Positions 1 through 9,187 are shown, counted from the stretch's first letter. The stretch is DNA of 64,000 bases from Alcaligenaceae bacterium (GCA_013416485.1 JACCEO010000003.1:124001-188000); one strand, 5' to 3'. A program made the numbers and translations. The notes: a model not told the origin generated them from the sequence alone.

Positions 1-978
1 AAACTGACATAAGGCAGCCCCATCTTGCTCCATGGCGCGGCGTACATGCTGGGCTTCTTGATCTGTTTTTTGCGACTTCAGCAACTGGATGGGATTTAAG
101 GCTTCAATCTGACGCGCAGTGGCTGCTGCTTGCATGGCAATGGTAGTACGAGCAGGATCCAACAATAACGTTTGCTGGTCAGATACGTTTGCCAATGCGG
201 TAATCGCCTGATCATAAGGTTCTACTTTGACCCCATCATGCAGCAAGGCATCTTGCAAGGCTGTACCGACTTTTCCTTCACCAACAAATAGGATCGCACT
301 GTCTTGACCGATCAAGGCATGTGCTAAAAAAACAGGGTTATAAGGTACGTCACTACCCCGCAGATTAAATAACCAAGCAATCTCATCCAAGGCAGAGATC
401 CAGTGCCAATCTGCCTGCTTTTCATGCATAGCGGCACGCACAGCGGCCAGGTTATCGGCACGGCTGCGACATGCAAATGGCGGCAAGTGTTCATATACTG
501 GACTGTGTGGCAATGCCGGGCGTTGCGACCAAATCACACCTGGCAAATCTATGTCGTGGCGCAAGACCAAACTTTGTTTTGCCAAGGGGTCTGACCATAA
601 ACGCAAGGTATGTAGCGCCAAGGTACGGCCATCAACAGCCACGCTGGCGTTAACCGGCAACGTAGCGGCCAACCACTCTGCAGGCGGTAAGACATCGGGT
701 GCGCCGGCACGCATTACGGCAATATCAGTACCCTTCAAGTCTATGGCTGCCTGTTCCCAGTAGCGACTATCTGTCCATAGACCGGCCTGGTCTGCCGTCA
801 CCACCAAGGTGCCTGCAGAACCCTCAAAGCCACTAAGCCATTGTCTGGCCTGCCAATGTTCGGGTAAATATTCGGATAAATGTGGATCGGATGACAACAC
901 CACACAAGCCTGTACTTGATGCGCCAGCATGGCGGCACGCAAAGCCTGTAAACGCTGGATAAAAACTGACTTGTTCAT
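1..978 (-). CDS. Aminopeptidase P-family (M24) protein, N-terminal part
   Basis: The gene is cut by the left window edge; about 326 N-terminal residues are present from an ATG at 978. It starts MNKSVFIQRLQALRAAM and contains the creatinase-like N-terminal fold (WLSGFEGSAGTLVV, then LWTDSRYWEQA). A second domain follows with LDEIAWLFNLRGSDVPYNP, typical of the three-domain, roughly 600-residue Xaa-Pro aminopeptidases that remove the first residue from X-Pro peptides. The metal-binding pita-bread domain (Asp, Asp, His, Glu, Glu ligands) lies outside the window, so activity cannot be judged. It follows scoAB on the same strand but a strong terminator separates them. Confidence 0.85.
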   Translation of the reverse strand, partial: MNKSVFIQRLQALRAAMLAHQVQACVVLSSDPHLSEYLPEHWQARQWLSGFEGSAGTLVVTADQAGLWTDSRYWEQAAIDLKGTDIAVMRAGAPDVLPPAEWLAATLPVNASVAVDGRTLALHTLRLWSDPLAKQSLVLRHDIDLPGVIWSQRPALPHSPVYEHLPPFACRSRADNLAAVRAAMHEKQADWHWISALDEIAWLFNLRGSDVPYNPVFLAHALIGQDSAILFVGEGKVGTALQDALLHDGVKVEPYDQAITALANVSDQQTLLLDPARTTIAMQAAATARQIEALNPIQLLKSQKTDQEAQHVRRAMEQDGAALCQF

Positions 979-989
979 GATGTTCCCTA

Positions 990-1055
990 AAGAATAAAAG
1001 CCCTGACAGCTCGGACAGCCCTTGAGTTAACGGATGCTGTCCGGCCTGTCAGGGC
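990..1055 (-). terminator. Rho-independent terminator after scoB
   Basis: Two 20-base arms (1000-1019 and 1036-1055) are complementary except for two central positions and enclose a 16-base loop. Read on the minus strand, the hairpin follows the scoB stop and is followed by TTTTATTCTTT, as expected for an intrinsic terminator ending the scoAB transcript. The arms are unusually long for a terminator. Confidence 0.8.
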
Positions 1056-1080
1056 CTAATTACCTACATACGATAAACCG

Positions 1081-1734
1081 TCAGGCTACTGCTGATACGT
1101 CTAATTTAGCCGCTGTTTTCGATACCACTTCCTGGACGGTGACGTCAGGTGCCAGCTCAATTAGCTTCAAGCCGTTCTCGGTGACTTCTATCACACACAG
1201 ATCGGTAACAATCAAGTTAACCACACCCAGACCTGTCAGGGGCAAGTTGCATTCTGGCAGAATCTTCATGTCTTCGGTGCCGTCTTTTTTGCGTGCCACA
1301 TGATCCATCAGGACCACTACACGGCCTACGCCAGCAACCAAGTCCATGGCACCGCCCATACCTTTGACCATTTTCCCTGGAATCATCCAGTTAGCCAAAT
1401 CCCCTTTTTCGGATACCTGCATGGCACCTAAAATAGCCAGGTTGATTTTTCCACCACGTATCATGGCAAAAGAATCTGCTGACGAAAAAATAGATGACCC
1501 TGGCAGGGTGGTAATAGTTTGCTTACCTGCGTTAATCAGGTCGGCGTCGATCTGGGACTCTTCGGGGAAAGGACCTATGCCCAGCAAGCCATTTTCAGAC
1601 TGCAACCAAACCTCGATACCTGGAGGCACATGGTTAGCCACCAGTGTAGGCATGCCTATGCCCAGATTGACGTAAAAACCGTCTTGTAATTCCAAGGCAG
1701 CGCGTGCTGCCATCTGATCACGATTCCAGGCCAT
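1081..1734 (-). CDS. scoB: 3-oxoacid CoA-transferase subunit B
   Basis: The 217-residue beta subunit of a succinyl-CoA:3-ketoacid (acetoacetate) CoA-transferase. It moves CoA from succinyl-CoA to acetoacetate so that ketone bodies or PHB breakdown products can be used. Seen: the glycine-rich [17 protein letters not shown] segment (21-37) and the SENGLLG motif (46-52), whose Glu47 corresponds to the catalytic glutamate that forms the glutamyl-CoA thioester. It starts 4 bp after the scoA stop codon, so the two subunits form an operon. Related A/B transferases such as PcaIJ act on 3-oxoadipate; no aromatic-degradation genes are nearby, so the ketoacid assignment is preferred. Confidence 0.92.
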   Translation of the reverse strand: MAWNRDQMAARAALELQDGFYVNLGIGMPTLVANHVPPGIEVWLQSENGLLGIGPFPEESQIDADLINAGKQTITTLPGSSIFSSADSFAMIRGGKINLAILGAMQVSEKGDLANWMIPGKMVKGMGGAMDLVAGVGRVVVLMDHVARKKDGTEDMKILPECNLPLTGLGVVNLIVTDLCVIEVTENGLKLIELAPDVTVQEVVSKTAAKLDVSAVA

Positions 1735-1738
1735 TTTC

Positions 1739-2446
1739 TTATGCTCCTTGTGCGTTGCGAACGGTGCGCTGTTCGATACGTTTTTCTGGGTTAGCGTTCA
1801 ATACTATGCGATGTACGTAAATGCCAGGCAAATGTATGGCATCGGGATCCAATGCACCGGTTTCGACAATTTCTTCGACTTCCACAACAGTGATTTTCCC
1901 AGCCATAGCAACGTTAGGATTAAAGTTACGTGCTGTTTTGCGGAAGATCAGGTTGCCGCTGCGATCAGCTTTCCAGGCTTTGACCAAGGACACATCCGAC
2001 ACCAAAGAGTGCTCCATCACGTACTGATGACCATCGAATTCGCGGACTTCTTTACCTTCGGCAACCAGGGTGCCTACACCTGTACGGGTGTAAAACGCTG
2101 GTATACCAGCCCCACCCGCACGTAATTTTTCAGCCAGCGTACCTTGGGGGGTAAATTCCAATTCCAACTCACCTGCCAAGAACTGACGTTCGAATTCTTT
2201 ATTTTCGCCCACATAGGAGGCGATCATTTTCTTGATTTGGCGAGTACCCAACAACTGCCCCAAGCCAAAACCATCAACACCAGCGTTATTGCTGATGCAA
2301 GTCAGATTTTGAACTCCGGTGTCCCTGAGTGCTTCTATCAGGGCCTCAGGAATACCGCATAAGCCAAAGCCACCTACAGCGATGATCTGGCCGTCTGCGA
2401 CAATACCCTTTAGCGCTTCCGAGGCGCTTGCATAGACTTTGTCCAT
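1739..2446 (-). CDS. scoA: 3-oxoacid CoA-transferase subunit A
   Basis: The 235-residue alpha subunit of the same CoA-transferase. The family signature [10 protein letters not shown] is at residues 25-34, followed by [19 protein letters not shown], typical of subunit A. The length matches the family. A GGAC-rich ribosome-binding site precedes the ATG. It is the first gene of the scoAB pair. The nearby phasin and thioesterase suggest a lifestyle using polyhydroxybutyrate and acyl-CoA, but that link is inference. Confidence 0.92.
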   Translation of the reverse strand: MDKVYASASEALKGIVADGQIIAVGGFGLCGIPEALIEALRDTGVQNLTCISNNAGVDGFGLGQLLGTRQIKKMIASYVGENKEFERQFLAGELELEFTPQGTLAEKLRAGGAGIPAFYTRTGVGTLVAEGKEVREFDGHQYVMEHSLVSDVSLVKAWKADRSGNLIFRKTARNFNPNVAMAGKITVVEVEEIVETGALDPDAIHLPGIYVHRIVLNANPEKRIEQRTVRNAQGA

Positions 2447-2504
2447 AAATTCCGTCCTTTTTAATACCTAATTAACAAAACGCTATCAACAAAACCAAAA
2501 CTAC

Positions 2505-2957
2505 TTAAGACGTTGCTTTAACAACAAAGCAACGTGAAAATTTAGCAAGCTCGTCAGCGGTCCACGGCGAGGACTTTTCGCTGGCAGCATCAATGGCAAC
2601 AATAATATTTTTGCCCCTGGCATACACCACCCCCGGTGTATCGTGACATTCCAAGCTGGCTTCCAGCTCCATGCTGCTGCGCCCAACACGCACCAAGGCT
2701 AAGCTAACCACCACAGTAGCAGGATACAACACAGGCTTAAGAAAATCGCAGGAAGCATGCGCCAACACCACGTTACGAGCTGATGGTAACTCTATACCCG
2801 CTTCGCGAAACATGTGAATACGAGCTTCTTCGAAATATCGAAAATACACCGCATTATTTACATGATTCAGCGCATCAAGTTCACCCCAGCGCACTGGCAT
2901 TACACTACGAAAAATTCCGCCTACTGTTGGTTGTTCAACTACCGTACCTGCCTGCAT
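2505..2957 (-). CDS. Acyl-CoA thioesterase, 4HBT/YbgC hotdog family
   Basis: A 150-residue single-hotdog protein. The signature WGELDALNHVNNAVYFRYFE (24-43) aligns with the active-site loop and helix of YbgC/FadM-type thioesterases, which hydrolyse acyl-CoA thioesters. The position that is Asp in many relatives (DxDA) is Glu26 here, with Asp28 retained. A clear GAGGTGAC ribosome-binding site precedes the ATG. It lies 58 bp upstream of scoA on the same strand and is divergent from ETF-QO, so it may share a promoter with scoAB. The substrate is unknown. Confidence 0.82.
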   Translation of the reverse strand: MQAGTVVEQPTVGGIFRSVMPVRWGELDALNHVNNAVYFRYFEEARIHMFREAGIELPSARNVVLAHASCDFLKPVLYPATVVVSLALVRVGRSSMELEASLECHDTPGVVYARGKNIIVAIDAASEKSSPWTADELAKFSRCFVVKATS

Positions 2958-3093
2958 GTCACCTCACCTTTCTAGGTTTATCGTTAAGCAGTCAGTATAA
3001 CGGGAACATACTATGCTGTACTGCAATACAATCACGTATAACAAGGCGCGGCCCGCGCTGCTTATACCTGATTATGTTACACGGAGATCATGA

Positions 3094-4740
3094 ATGACTG
3101 AACGCGAATCCATGGACTACGACGTTGTCGTCGTTGGTGCTGGCCCCGCCGGACTAGCCACTGCCATACGCCTGAAACAACTAGCCGCACAAAACGACCA
3201 AGAAATTAGTGTCTGTGTTCTGGAAAAAGGCTCGGCTGTCGGAGCTCACATTCTGTCTGGCGCCGTCATGGACCCTCAGGCTCTGACCGAATTGATACCC
3301 GACTGGAAAGAAAAAGGCGCTCCTTTGGATACCGCCGTCACCGAAGACAAATTTCTATTTCTGTCTGAAAAGGGTTCGAAAGCTACCCCCAACTGGTTAC
3401 TACCCGACACCTTCAAGAACCATGGCAACTACATAGTACGCCTGGGCGATGTCACGCGTTGGTTGGGCGAACAAGCCGAAGCCCTAGAAGTTGATATTTT
3501 CCCCGGCTTTGCTGCTACCGAGATTTTATATACCGACAATGGTGCTGTAAAAGGCGTAGCCACTGGCGATATGGGCGTAGCCCGTGACGGCACCCACACG
3601 GCCGACTACCAACCCGGTATGGAGCTACACGCTCGTTACACCGTATTTGCCGAAGGTTCACGCGGTCAGTTGGGTCGCCAACTTATCGAACGTTACAAGC
3701 TAGACGAAGGCCGTAACGCCCAAAGCTATGCCATAGGTATCAAAGAACTGTGGGAAGTCGCTCCCGAACAATCCCGTCCAGGTCTGGTCATGCATACCTC
3801 TGGCTGGCCGCTGGATTCCGATACCTATGGTGGCTCTTTTCTGTATCACCTGGATAACAATCTAGTTGCTGTTGGACTAGTGGTAGGTCTGGACTATGCC
3901 AACCCCTGGCTATCACCGTTCGAAGAGTTCCAACGTTATAAAACCCACCCAGCTATACGCACTGTATTTGAAGGTGGCAAGCGCATCGCTTACGGAGCAC
4001 GCTCGCTAACTGCTGGTGGCTTGTTATCACTACCAAAAATGTGTTTTCCAGGCGGTGTCATGGTGGGCTGCGAAGCCGGCACATTGAATGCTGCCCGTAT
4101 CAAAGGTAGTCATTCAGCCATTAAAACGGGTGCACTGGCTGCCGAAGCTGCTTTTAAAGCTATCGTTGCCGACCGTCGTCACGACGAGCTGTTGGACTAC
4201 CCCGAAGCCTTTGAACAATCCTGGCTGCATACCGAACTGAACAAAGCGCGTAACTTTAAGCTGTGGTTCAAAAAAGGCCGCACTATGGGTACGTTCATGA
4301 CAGGCATAGAGCAATGGCTGCTAAAAGGGAAAATGCCCTGGTCGCTGCGCAATACTAAGCCAGACCACACTAGCTTACAGCCCGCCGCCGAATGCGCTCG
4401 TATTGATTACCCTAAGCCTGACGGCAAGCTGACCTTCGACCGTTTAAGCTCAGTGTTTATCTCGAATACCAACCACGCCGAAGACGAACCTATACACCTG
4501 ACACTGAAGGATGAGTCCGTCCCAGTATCCGTTAACCTAGCCACATACGGTGGCCCGGAAACACGTTACTGCCCTGCTGGTGTCTATGAGTTCATTAAAA
4601 CGGATACGGGCGAAGACCGCTTGCAGATCAATGCGCAAAACTGCGTACATTGCAAAACCTGTGATATCAAAGACCCCACCCAAAACATTGTGTGGGTAGC
4701 CCCACAAGGTGGGGAAGGCCCGGTCTACAACGGCATGTAA
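3094..4740 (+). CDS. Electron-transfer flavoprotein:ubiquinone oxidoreductase
   Basis: A 548-residue inner-membrane-associated enzyme that passes electrons from ETF (reduced by acyl-CoA and amino-acid dehydrogenases) to ubiquinone. Seen: an N-terminal FAD dinucleotide fold VVVVGAGPAGLATAIRL (about 10-26), the family segment SGAVMDPQAL, and a C-terminal [4Fe-4S] site with Cys493, Cys517, Cys520 and Cys523 in CPAG...CVHCKTCDIKDP. Full length for the family. A GGAG lies seven bases before the ATG. It is monocistronic, divergent from the thioesterase, and fits a fatty-acid and ketone-body metabolism neighbourhood. Confidence 0.95.
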   Translation: MTERESMDYDVVVVGAGPAGLATAIRLKQLAAQNDQEISVCVLEKGSAVGAHILSGAVMDPQALTELIPDWKEKGAPLDTAVTEDKFLFLSEKGSKATPNWLLPDTFKNHGNYIVRLGDVTRWLGEQAEALEVDIFPGFAATEILYTDNGAVKGVATGDMGVARDGTHTADYQPGMELHARYTVFAEGSRGQLGRQLIERYKLDEGRNAQSYAIGIKELWEVAPEQSRPGLVMHTSGWPLDSDTYGGSFLYHLDNNLVAVGLVVGLDYANPWLSPFEEFQRYKTHPAIRTVFEGGKRIAYGARSLTAGGLLSLPKMCFPGGVMVGCEAGTLNAARIKGSHSAIKTGALAAEAAFKAIVADRRHDELLDYPEAFEQSWLHTELNKARNFKLWFKKGRTMGTFMTGIEQWLLKGKMPWSLRNTKPDHTSLQPAAECARIDYPKPDGKLTFDRLSSVFISNTNHAEDEPIHLTLKDESVPVSVNLATYGGPETRYCPAGVYEFIKTDTGEDRLQINAQNCVHCKTCDIKDPTQNIVWVAPQGGEGPVYNGM

Positions 4741-4750
4741 TGCCAAATCG

Positions 4751-5644
4751 CTAGGGCAGTGATGCCCGGCGACGCTTAGTGGGGCGGTTAATTACAACCA
4801 GCCCCACCATAATTAGTGTTATGCCTATCAGCTCTAGCCCTGTAGGCTGTTCCGACAGAATCAGCCAAGCCAGAATCACCGTTACCACCGGCACACCTAG
4901 AGCTGACATCCCAGCCACGGTCGCACTGACCCTCTGCACCACAGATAACCACAACCACCAGCCTCCCGCCGAAGCAATCACTGCCATATAACTTATACCC
5001 AAGATTAACTGAGGCTCCCAAAGTATGGGCGGCTGGGGAATAATCAGTGTCATCGGCCATACCAAAACAACGCCCAAGAACATTTGCCACGTCGTTAAGT
5101 TCAAGACACCAGGAGAGTGGCGTTGCATCATAATTTTTGCCAATACCGTACCTAATCCCCAACAGGCACCACCAGCCAGCGCCAACAAAGAACTGGTCAG
5201 CGTACCCAAACCTTGCCAAGGGGCAATAACGGCCACCAAGCCTAGCCCGGCCAGTACAAACGCCACAACATGGCGAACTTTAGGTCGTTCGTTCAATAGC
5301 ACCCAGGCAAATAGCACCACCCAAAATGGCATGGTGTAGGTCAACATCACTACATGCCCTGCCCCACCAGACATTAAGGCCAGCTGCGCCAAACACTGAA
5401 AGGCCGCCGTCTGAAATACGGCAATGCCCAAGGTCAGCATAAAAGGCGGAAAGCGCAAGGACTGGCGTGTAACTAACAACAAAACAAACAGCACCGCAAA
5501 GGCCAAAATGTAGCGCATCATGACCAAATCAAAAGGCCCTATGTAGACTGTCATGAACTTCATGACTATCCAGCTAACACTCCAAAAAGATACCGTTAGC
5601 CCCATCAACAACAAGGCGCCGCGATCCGATGATTCCGATGTCAC
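4751..5644 (-). CDS. EamA/DMT-family transporter
   Basis: A hydrophobic protein of 297 residues with about ten predicted membrane segments in two EamA halves; the second half carries the usual SALGVPVVTVILAWLILSEQPTG. Members export metabolites or amino acids; the substrate here is unknown. The start is taken as the GTG at 5644, which overlaps the TGA of the upstream MFS gene (GTGA) and follows a GGAG; this suggests translational coupling. A longer reading frame upstream would lie inside the MFS gene and lacks hydrophobic character. It runs convergent to ETF-QO with only 10 bp between. Confidence 0.85.
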   Translation of the reverse strand: MTSESSDRGALLLMGLTVSFWSVSWIVMKFMTVYIGPFDLVMMRYILAFAVLFVLLLVTRQSLRFPPFMLTLGIAVFQTAAFQCLAQLALMSGGAGHVVMLTYTMPFWVVLFAWVLLNERPKVRHVVAFVLAGLGLVAVIAPWQGLGTLTSSLLALAGGACWGLGTVLAKIMMQRHSPGVLNLTTWQMFLGVVLVWPMTLIIPQPPILWEPQLILGISYMAVIASAGGWWLWLSVVQRVSATVAGMSALGVPVVTVILAWLILSEQPTGLELIGITLIMVGLVVINRPTKRRRASLP

Positions 5645-6981
5645 GTTAATAAGCTCCGCACCCGCAAACCGCGGGAAAAATTCAGACGAGTCAGGACCAA
5701 CAAGCCCGCTACAAAAAACAAACCGGTACACAGTAACGCCAAGCGGTGATTGCCATCAGTCACCCACGTCACTACCCCATAACTTAAAGGACCAACCACT
5801 GCCGCCAACTGAGTAGCAAACGTCCATAAGGAATAGAATTCGGCCAGACGACGTGGTGGTGCTAACGCCCCCACCATAGCCCGCCCTGCACTTTGGCTAC
5901 TACCCATACATAAACCTGCTACGGTAGCCGCTAACCAAAACACCCAATGCTGTACGGCAAAGTAGGCCAGCAGCACCATGACCACCCAGCCTACCAAGGT
6001 GAGCGACAGGGCCAGCTTGTGCCCTACTTTGTCCTGTATGTAGCCGAATAAAAATGCCCCTAAAGCGGCAGCAATATTAACGGTAAATACCAGCATCATG
6101 GTCTGGGCCATATCGAAACCCATAGCTTGTGTGGCGTAAACGGCCGATAGCGTAATAACCACAGAAATCCCGGCATGGTAGCAAGCACCACACAACAGCA
6201 GTAAGCGAAAATCTGGAAAATGACGACTCGTTTCCTGCCAAGCGGCAGATAGCCGACTAAACACCCCAATATCTGGGGTATGCGTGGCAACGCTGCGCTC
6301 GCGCAGAAATAGAAATGATGGCAAAGCAGCAAAGGCAAAAATCACCGCAGTCAACATCATGACATAAGGCACATACTCGCTGGCTTCCTGCCCTTGAGCG
6401 GTAGCCCAGGATACCCAGCCCAAGGACAAACCCAAAGTGAGCATGCCGCCAAAGTACCCAAAGCTCCAGCCCCAACCCGATACCCTACCTAAGGCATCAG
6501 GCCTGGCGATTTCAGGTAAAAACGCAGCCACAATGGACTCGCCTATGCAATAACAATAGTTGGACAAGGCCAGCACTACTAACGCCCAAACTATTTGCCC
6601 AGGACCGGCAAAAGCCAACAGCATGGTTGCTGCCACACAACCCACTGTACTGAGAAACAACAGACGACGCTTCCCGGCCTTGGCATCAGCTCGCGCCCCA
6701 AAACTTGGCATGGTCAACATAACGACCAAATAAGACACTGACAGTGCCGCCGTAAAGGCCAAGGTGCCCCAAGCTTTACCGGCTGCTACTACGCCCACAA
6801 AATAGGCGCTAAATACCGTAGTCAGAACAACAGTGGTGTAGCCAGAGTTCGCAAAGTCATACATGGCCCATGACCAGACCTCACGTTTAGTCACGCCAGG
6901 ATTTAGTATTTTTGACCAGGCTGTTTTTGTATCTACAACTTGAGAAGGCGACATTGAAGCGCCCTGAGTATCAGGCTTCAT
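5641..6981 (-). CDS. MFS transporter, UMF1/Atg22-like family
   Basis: A 446-residue protein with about twelve membrane segments. The N-terminal REVWSWAMYDFANSGYTTVV is the hallmark of the UMF1 (Atg22-like, vacuole-effluxer-related) branch of the major facilitator superfamily, as is SNYCYCIGESIVAAFLPEIA. Bacterial members are poorly characterised; amino-acid efflux is suggested only by analogy with yeast Atg22. Two starts are possible: the ATG at 6981 or one nine codons on (6954), the latter with a better-placed AGGG. It is coupled to the downstream DMT transporter by a 4-bp overlap. Confidence 0.85.
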   Translation of the reverse strand: MKPDTQGASMSPSQVVDTKTAWSKILNPGVTKREVWSWAMYDFANSGYTTVVLTTVFSAYFVGVVAAGKAWGTLAFTAALSVSYLVVMLTMPSFGARADAKAGKRRLLFLSTVGCVAATMLLAFAGPGQIVWALVVLALSNYCYCIGESIVAAFLPEIARPDALGRVSGWGWSFGYFGGMLTLGLSLGWVSWATAQGQEASEYVPYVMMLTAVIFAFAALPSFLFLRERSVATHTPDIGVFSRLSAAWQETSRHFPDFRLLLLCGACYHAGISVVITLSAVYATQAMGFDMAQTMMLVFTVNIAAALGAFLFGYIQDKVGHKLALSLTLVGWVVMVLLAYFAVQHWVFWLAATVAGLCMGSSQSAGRAMVGALAPPRRLAEFYSLWTFATQLAAVVGPLSYGVVTWVTDGNHRLALLCTGLFFVAGLLVLTRLNFSRGLRVRSLLT

Positions 6982-7096
6982 GAGTTTGTAAAGGACCTTT
7001 ACCTTATGGTGACTATACGTTAAACTTTCCAGCTTATTCTAGTTCACCTTAGTGTAGGGCCAGGTATATTTGTTGCCTGGCTCCATACCCAGACAC

Positions 7097-7762
7097 ATGC
7101 CGCCACATAAAAACTATCGCCTATCCCCGTACATTACCCCCAAAGCAGCATGGCAGGGTATAAGAATCTGCCTAGTGGCCACCACCATGATACTTACTGG
7201 TTGTGCTACCACCTCCCCTACATCATCAGCCGATGCTTCTTCTTTGCATCAAATACGTGATAACTACCTGTCACGAACTACCTCAGATCCGCTGGGTGCC
7301 TACCTTAGCTCCAAAGACTACTCCAGCGCCAGTAGCACTCCTACCGATACCAGCCACTTCACCAACACAGCACTAAATATGCTGGGCATTAAATATCGTC
7401 TGGGTGGCAATACACCGAATACAGGTTTCGACTGCAGTGGCCTAGTCATTTATGCAGCAAAAAAATCGCTGGGTTTGAAACTGCCACGTCGTGCCGCCGA
7501 AATTGCTCGCGAAGGGGAATCCGTCAAGCTTAGCGAACTACAAAAAGGCGACCTGGTATTTTTTAATACCTTGGGCCAACGGTTTTCCCATGTGGGTATT
7601 TACCTGGGCGACAAAAAATTCGTGCACTCGCCGCGTGCTGGGGCCGTAGTACGCATAGAAAGTATGGATATCGCCTACTGGAAAAAACGCTACAACGGCG
7701 CACGTCGTTTAGCAGGTACCCGTGACGACGATCCATTTACCGACGTACTAACCCTGAAGTAA
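7097..7762 (+). CDS. NlpC/P60 family lipoprotein endopeptidase
   Basis: A 221-residue lipoprotein that probably cleaves cell-wall peptides. After a basic N-terminus and hydrophobic stretch comes the lipobox LTGC with Cys36 as lipidation site. The C-terminal NlpC/P60 domain holds the Cys-His-His triad: Cys113 in FDCSGLV, His165 in SHVGIYLG and His177 in FVHSPRAG. The ATG at 7097 is preferred to an upstream in-frame TTG at 7070. The last 26 bp overlap the convergent DUF2325 gene. It resembles Spr/YafL-type peptidoglycan hydrolases; a specific bond is not assigned. Confidence 0.9.
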   Translation: MPPHKNYRLSPYITPKAAWQGIRICLVATTMILTGCATTSPTSSADASSLHQIRDNYLSRTTSDPLGAYLSSKDYSSASSTPTDTSHFTNTALNMLGIKYRLGGNTPNTGFDCSGLVIYAAKKSLGLKLPRRAAEIAREGESVKLSELQKGDLVFFNTLGQRFSHVGIYLGDKKFVHSPRAGAVVRIESMDIAYWKKRYNGARRLAGTRDDDPFTDVLTLK

Positions 7763-8111
7763 GCTTCTGGGGTACAGGGCCGCCTTGTTGTGCGGCTAAT
7801 GGACAGTTAGCACAATAGCCTGACTGATCTAGTGCTTGTTTCATACTGCATACTGAACGGCGACACGCCAATACTTTCACACCTGATTTCTGGGCAGCAG
7901 CCCTGAACGTCTTCATGACGTTGTGGCCCAAAAAATCTGTCAATAAAATCAACAGTTCTGTACCTGAAGGCAATTGCAAGGTTTTCTTCTGATGAGCAGG
8001 TTCGCGCCCGCTAATATGATGTTTGATGGCAATATTGTGCCCTTTCAACAACTCAGGGATGTTGCCTAAACGATCTGCACCAACAATGACTGCACTGACT
8101 ACCTGTGACAT
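7737..8111 (-). CDS. DUF2325 domain protein, probably iron-regulated
   Basis: A 124-residue cytoplasmic protein of the DUF2325 family, with the typical opening VSAVIVGADRLGNIPELLKG and the central LLILLTDFLGHNVM. Function is not established for the family. The C-terminal third has four cysteines (83, 88, 100, 103; C-x4-C-x11-C-x2-C), and His31, His32 and His40 lie earlier, so metal or cluster binding is conceivable. An AGAGG ribosome-binding site precedes the ATG. The promoter is overlaid by a strong Fur box, implying derepression in low iron. It overlaps the NlpC gene by 26 bp tail to tail. Confidence 0.85.
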   Translation of the reverse strand: MSQVVSAVIVGADRLGNIPELLKGHNIAIKHHISGREPAHQKKTLQLPSGTELLILLTDFLGHNVMKTFRAAAQKSGVKVLACRRSVCSMKQALDQSGYCANCPLAAQQGGPVPQKLTSGLVRR

Positions 8112-8139
8112 ATTCGCCTCTTATTCATAGATAAGTAAA

Positions 8140-8172
8140 GATAACGATAATCATTCTTATTTATGATGTCAA
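8140..8172 (-). promoter_or_regulatory. Sigma70 promoter with overlapping Fur box for DUF2325
   Basis: On the minus strand a perfect -35 TTGACA (8172-8167) is followed after 17 bp by TATCGT (8149-8144). The 19-bp stretch 8140-8158 (GATAACGATAATCATTCTT) matches the classical Fur box GATAATGATAATCATTATC at 16 of 19 positions and covers the -10 and part of the spacer, the usual geometry for repression by Fur-Fe(II). Confidence 0.75.
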
Positions 8173-8239
8173 CTACTAACGGTTAGAACCAGGTAAACCT
8201 GGACTATCCACTATTATCTTTAAAGGCGATTAAAAAGAA

Positions 8240-9187
8240 CTAGTTCGTATGATTATTTTCGATTGCGTCAGTGACAACATCACGGGTTAATTCTGGCGCC
8301 AGCATTTCCAACAGTACAAATACGTAGTCGCGCAAAAACACACCTGACTTAACCGCCACACGCGTCACATGGGTACCAAACAAGTGGCCCGCCGGTATAC
8401 CAACCAGATCAGGGTCACGGCGAGGGTCAAACGCCATTCCAGCAATAATACCGATACCCAGCCCTACATCGACATAGGTTTTGATGACATCGGCGTCTAT
8501 GGCCTCTAGAACCAGGTCAGGCTTGATGTTTTTACTCGCAAATACTTCGTCTATGGTTGTACGTCCAGAAAACGCATGGTCATACGTAATAATCGGGTAA
8601 GCCGCTAATTGTTCCAGAGTGATCGCTTTTGCTTCACTGGACTTAAGTTGTGCCAAGGGATGGTCTGGGCGCACCACAATGACATGCTCCCAACTATACA
8701 CAGGTAATGAAGCCAATCCTGGGGTCAGGGCCAGAGTTTCTGTAGCAATGGCGACATCGGCTTGCTCGTGCAGCACCAGTTGTGCTAAATGCGGGGGGCT
8801 GCCTTCAGCAAGTGACACCCTAACTTTAGGAAAGCGGGCACGAAATGCCGGTATGACACGCGGCAAAATATAACGAGCCTGAGCGTGGGTGCAGGCTATC
8901 ACTAAACCACCCTCGTTGTGCCTAGCAAACTCGTCACTGACTTTTTTCAGATTATCCACTTCACGCATGATACGGTCTATGACTTGCGCCACCTGAACGC
9001 CAGGTTTGGTTAGACCCCGGATACGCTTGCCGTGTCGCTCAAAGATTTTTACCCCTAGTTCGTCTTCGAACTCTATGATGGCTTTTGATACACCAGGCTG
9101 CGAGGTAAATAAGCTACGCGCAGCTTCCGTCAGATTAAAGTTGCGCCGTATCGTTTCGCGCACAAAACGGAATTGCTGAAGATTCAT
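8240..9187 (-). CDS. cysB: LysR-family regulator, CysB type
   Basis: A 315-residue LysR regulator. Residues 1-60 form the winged helix-turn-helix (MNLQQFRFVRETIRRNFNLT, then SLFTSQPGVSKAIIEFEDEL). The N-terminal FVRET and the effector-domain segments THAQARYILPRV and YDHAFSGRTTIDEVF are characteristic of CysB/Cbl, which control sulfate assimilation with N-acetylserine or related inducers. The ATG at 9187 matches CysB N-termini; nine extra in-frame codons upstream are not family-like. The targets (cys genes) are not in the window, so a Cbl-like role is not excluded. Confidence 0.85.
   Translation of the reverse strand: MNLQQFRFVRETIRRNFNLTEAARSLFTSQPGVSKAIIEFEDELGVKIFERHGKRIRGLTKPGVQVAQVIDRIMREVDNLKKVSDEFARHNEGGLVIACTHAQARYILPRVIPAFRARFPKVRVSLAEGSPPHLAQLVLHEQADVAIATETLALTPGLASLPVYSWEHVIVVRPDHPLAQLKSSEAKAITLEQLAAYPIITYDHAFSGRTTIDEVFASKNIKPDLVLEAIDADVIKTYVDVGLGIGIIAGMAFDPRRDPDLVGIPAGHLFGTHVTRVAVKSGVFLRDYVFVLLEMLAPELTRDVVTDAIENNHTN

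Noticed and set aside
4753-4766. Small GGGCA-N4-TGCCC hairpin as a terminator for ETF-QO
   Set aside because: It lies within the coding end of the convergent transporter, is short, and has no following U-run.
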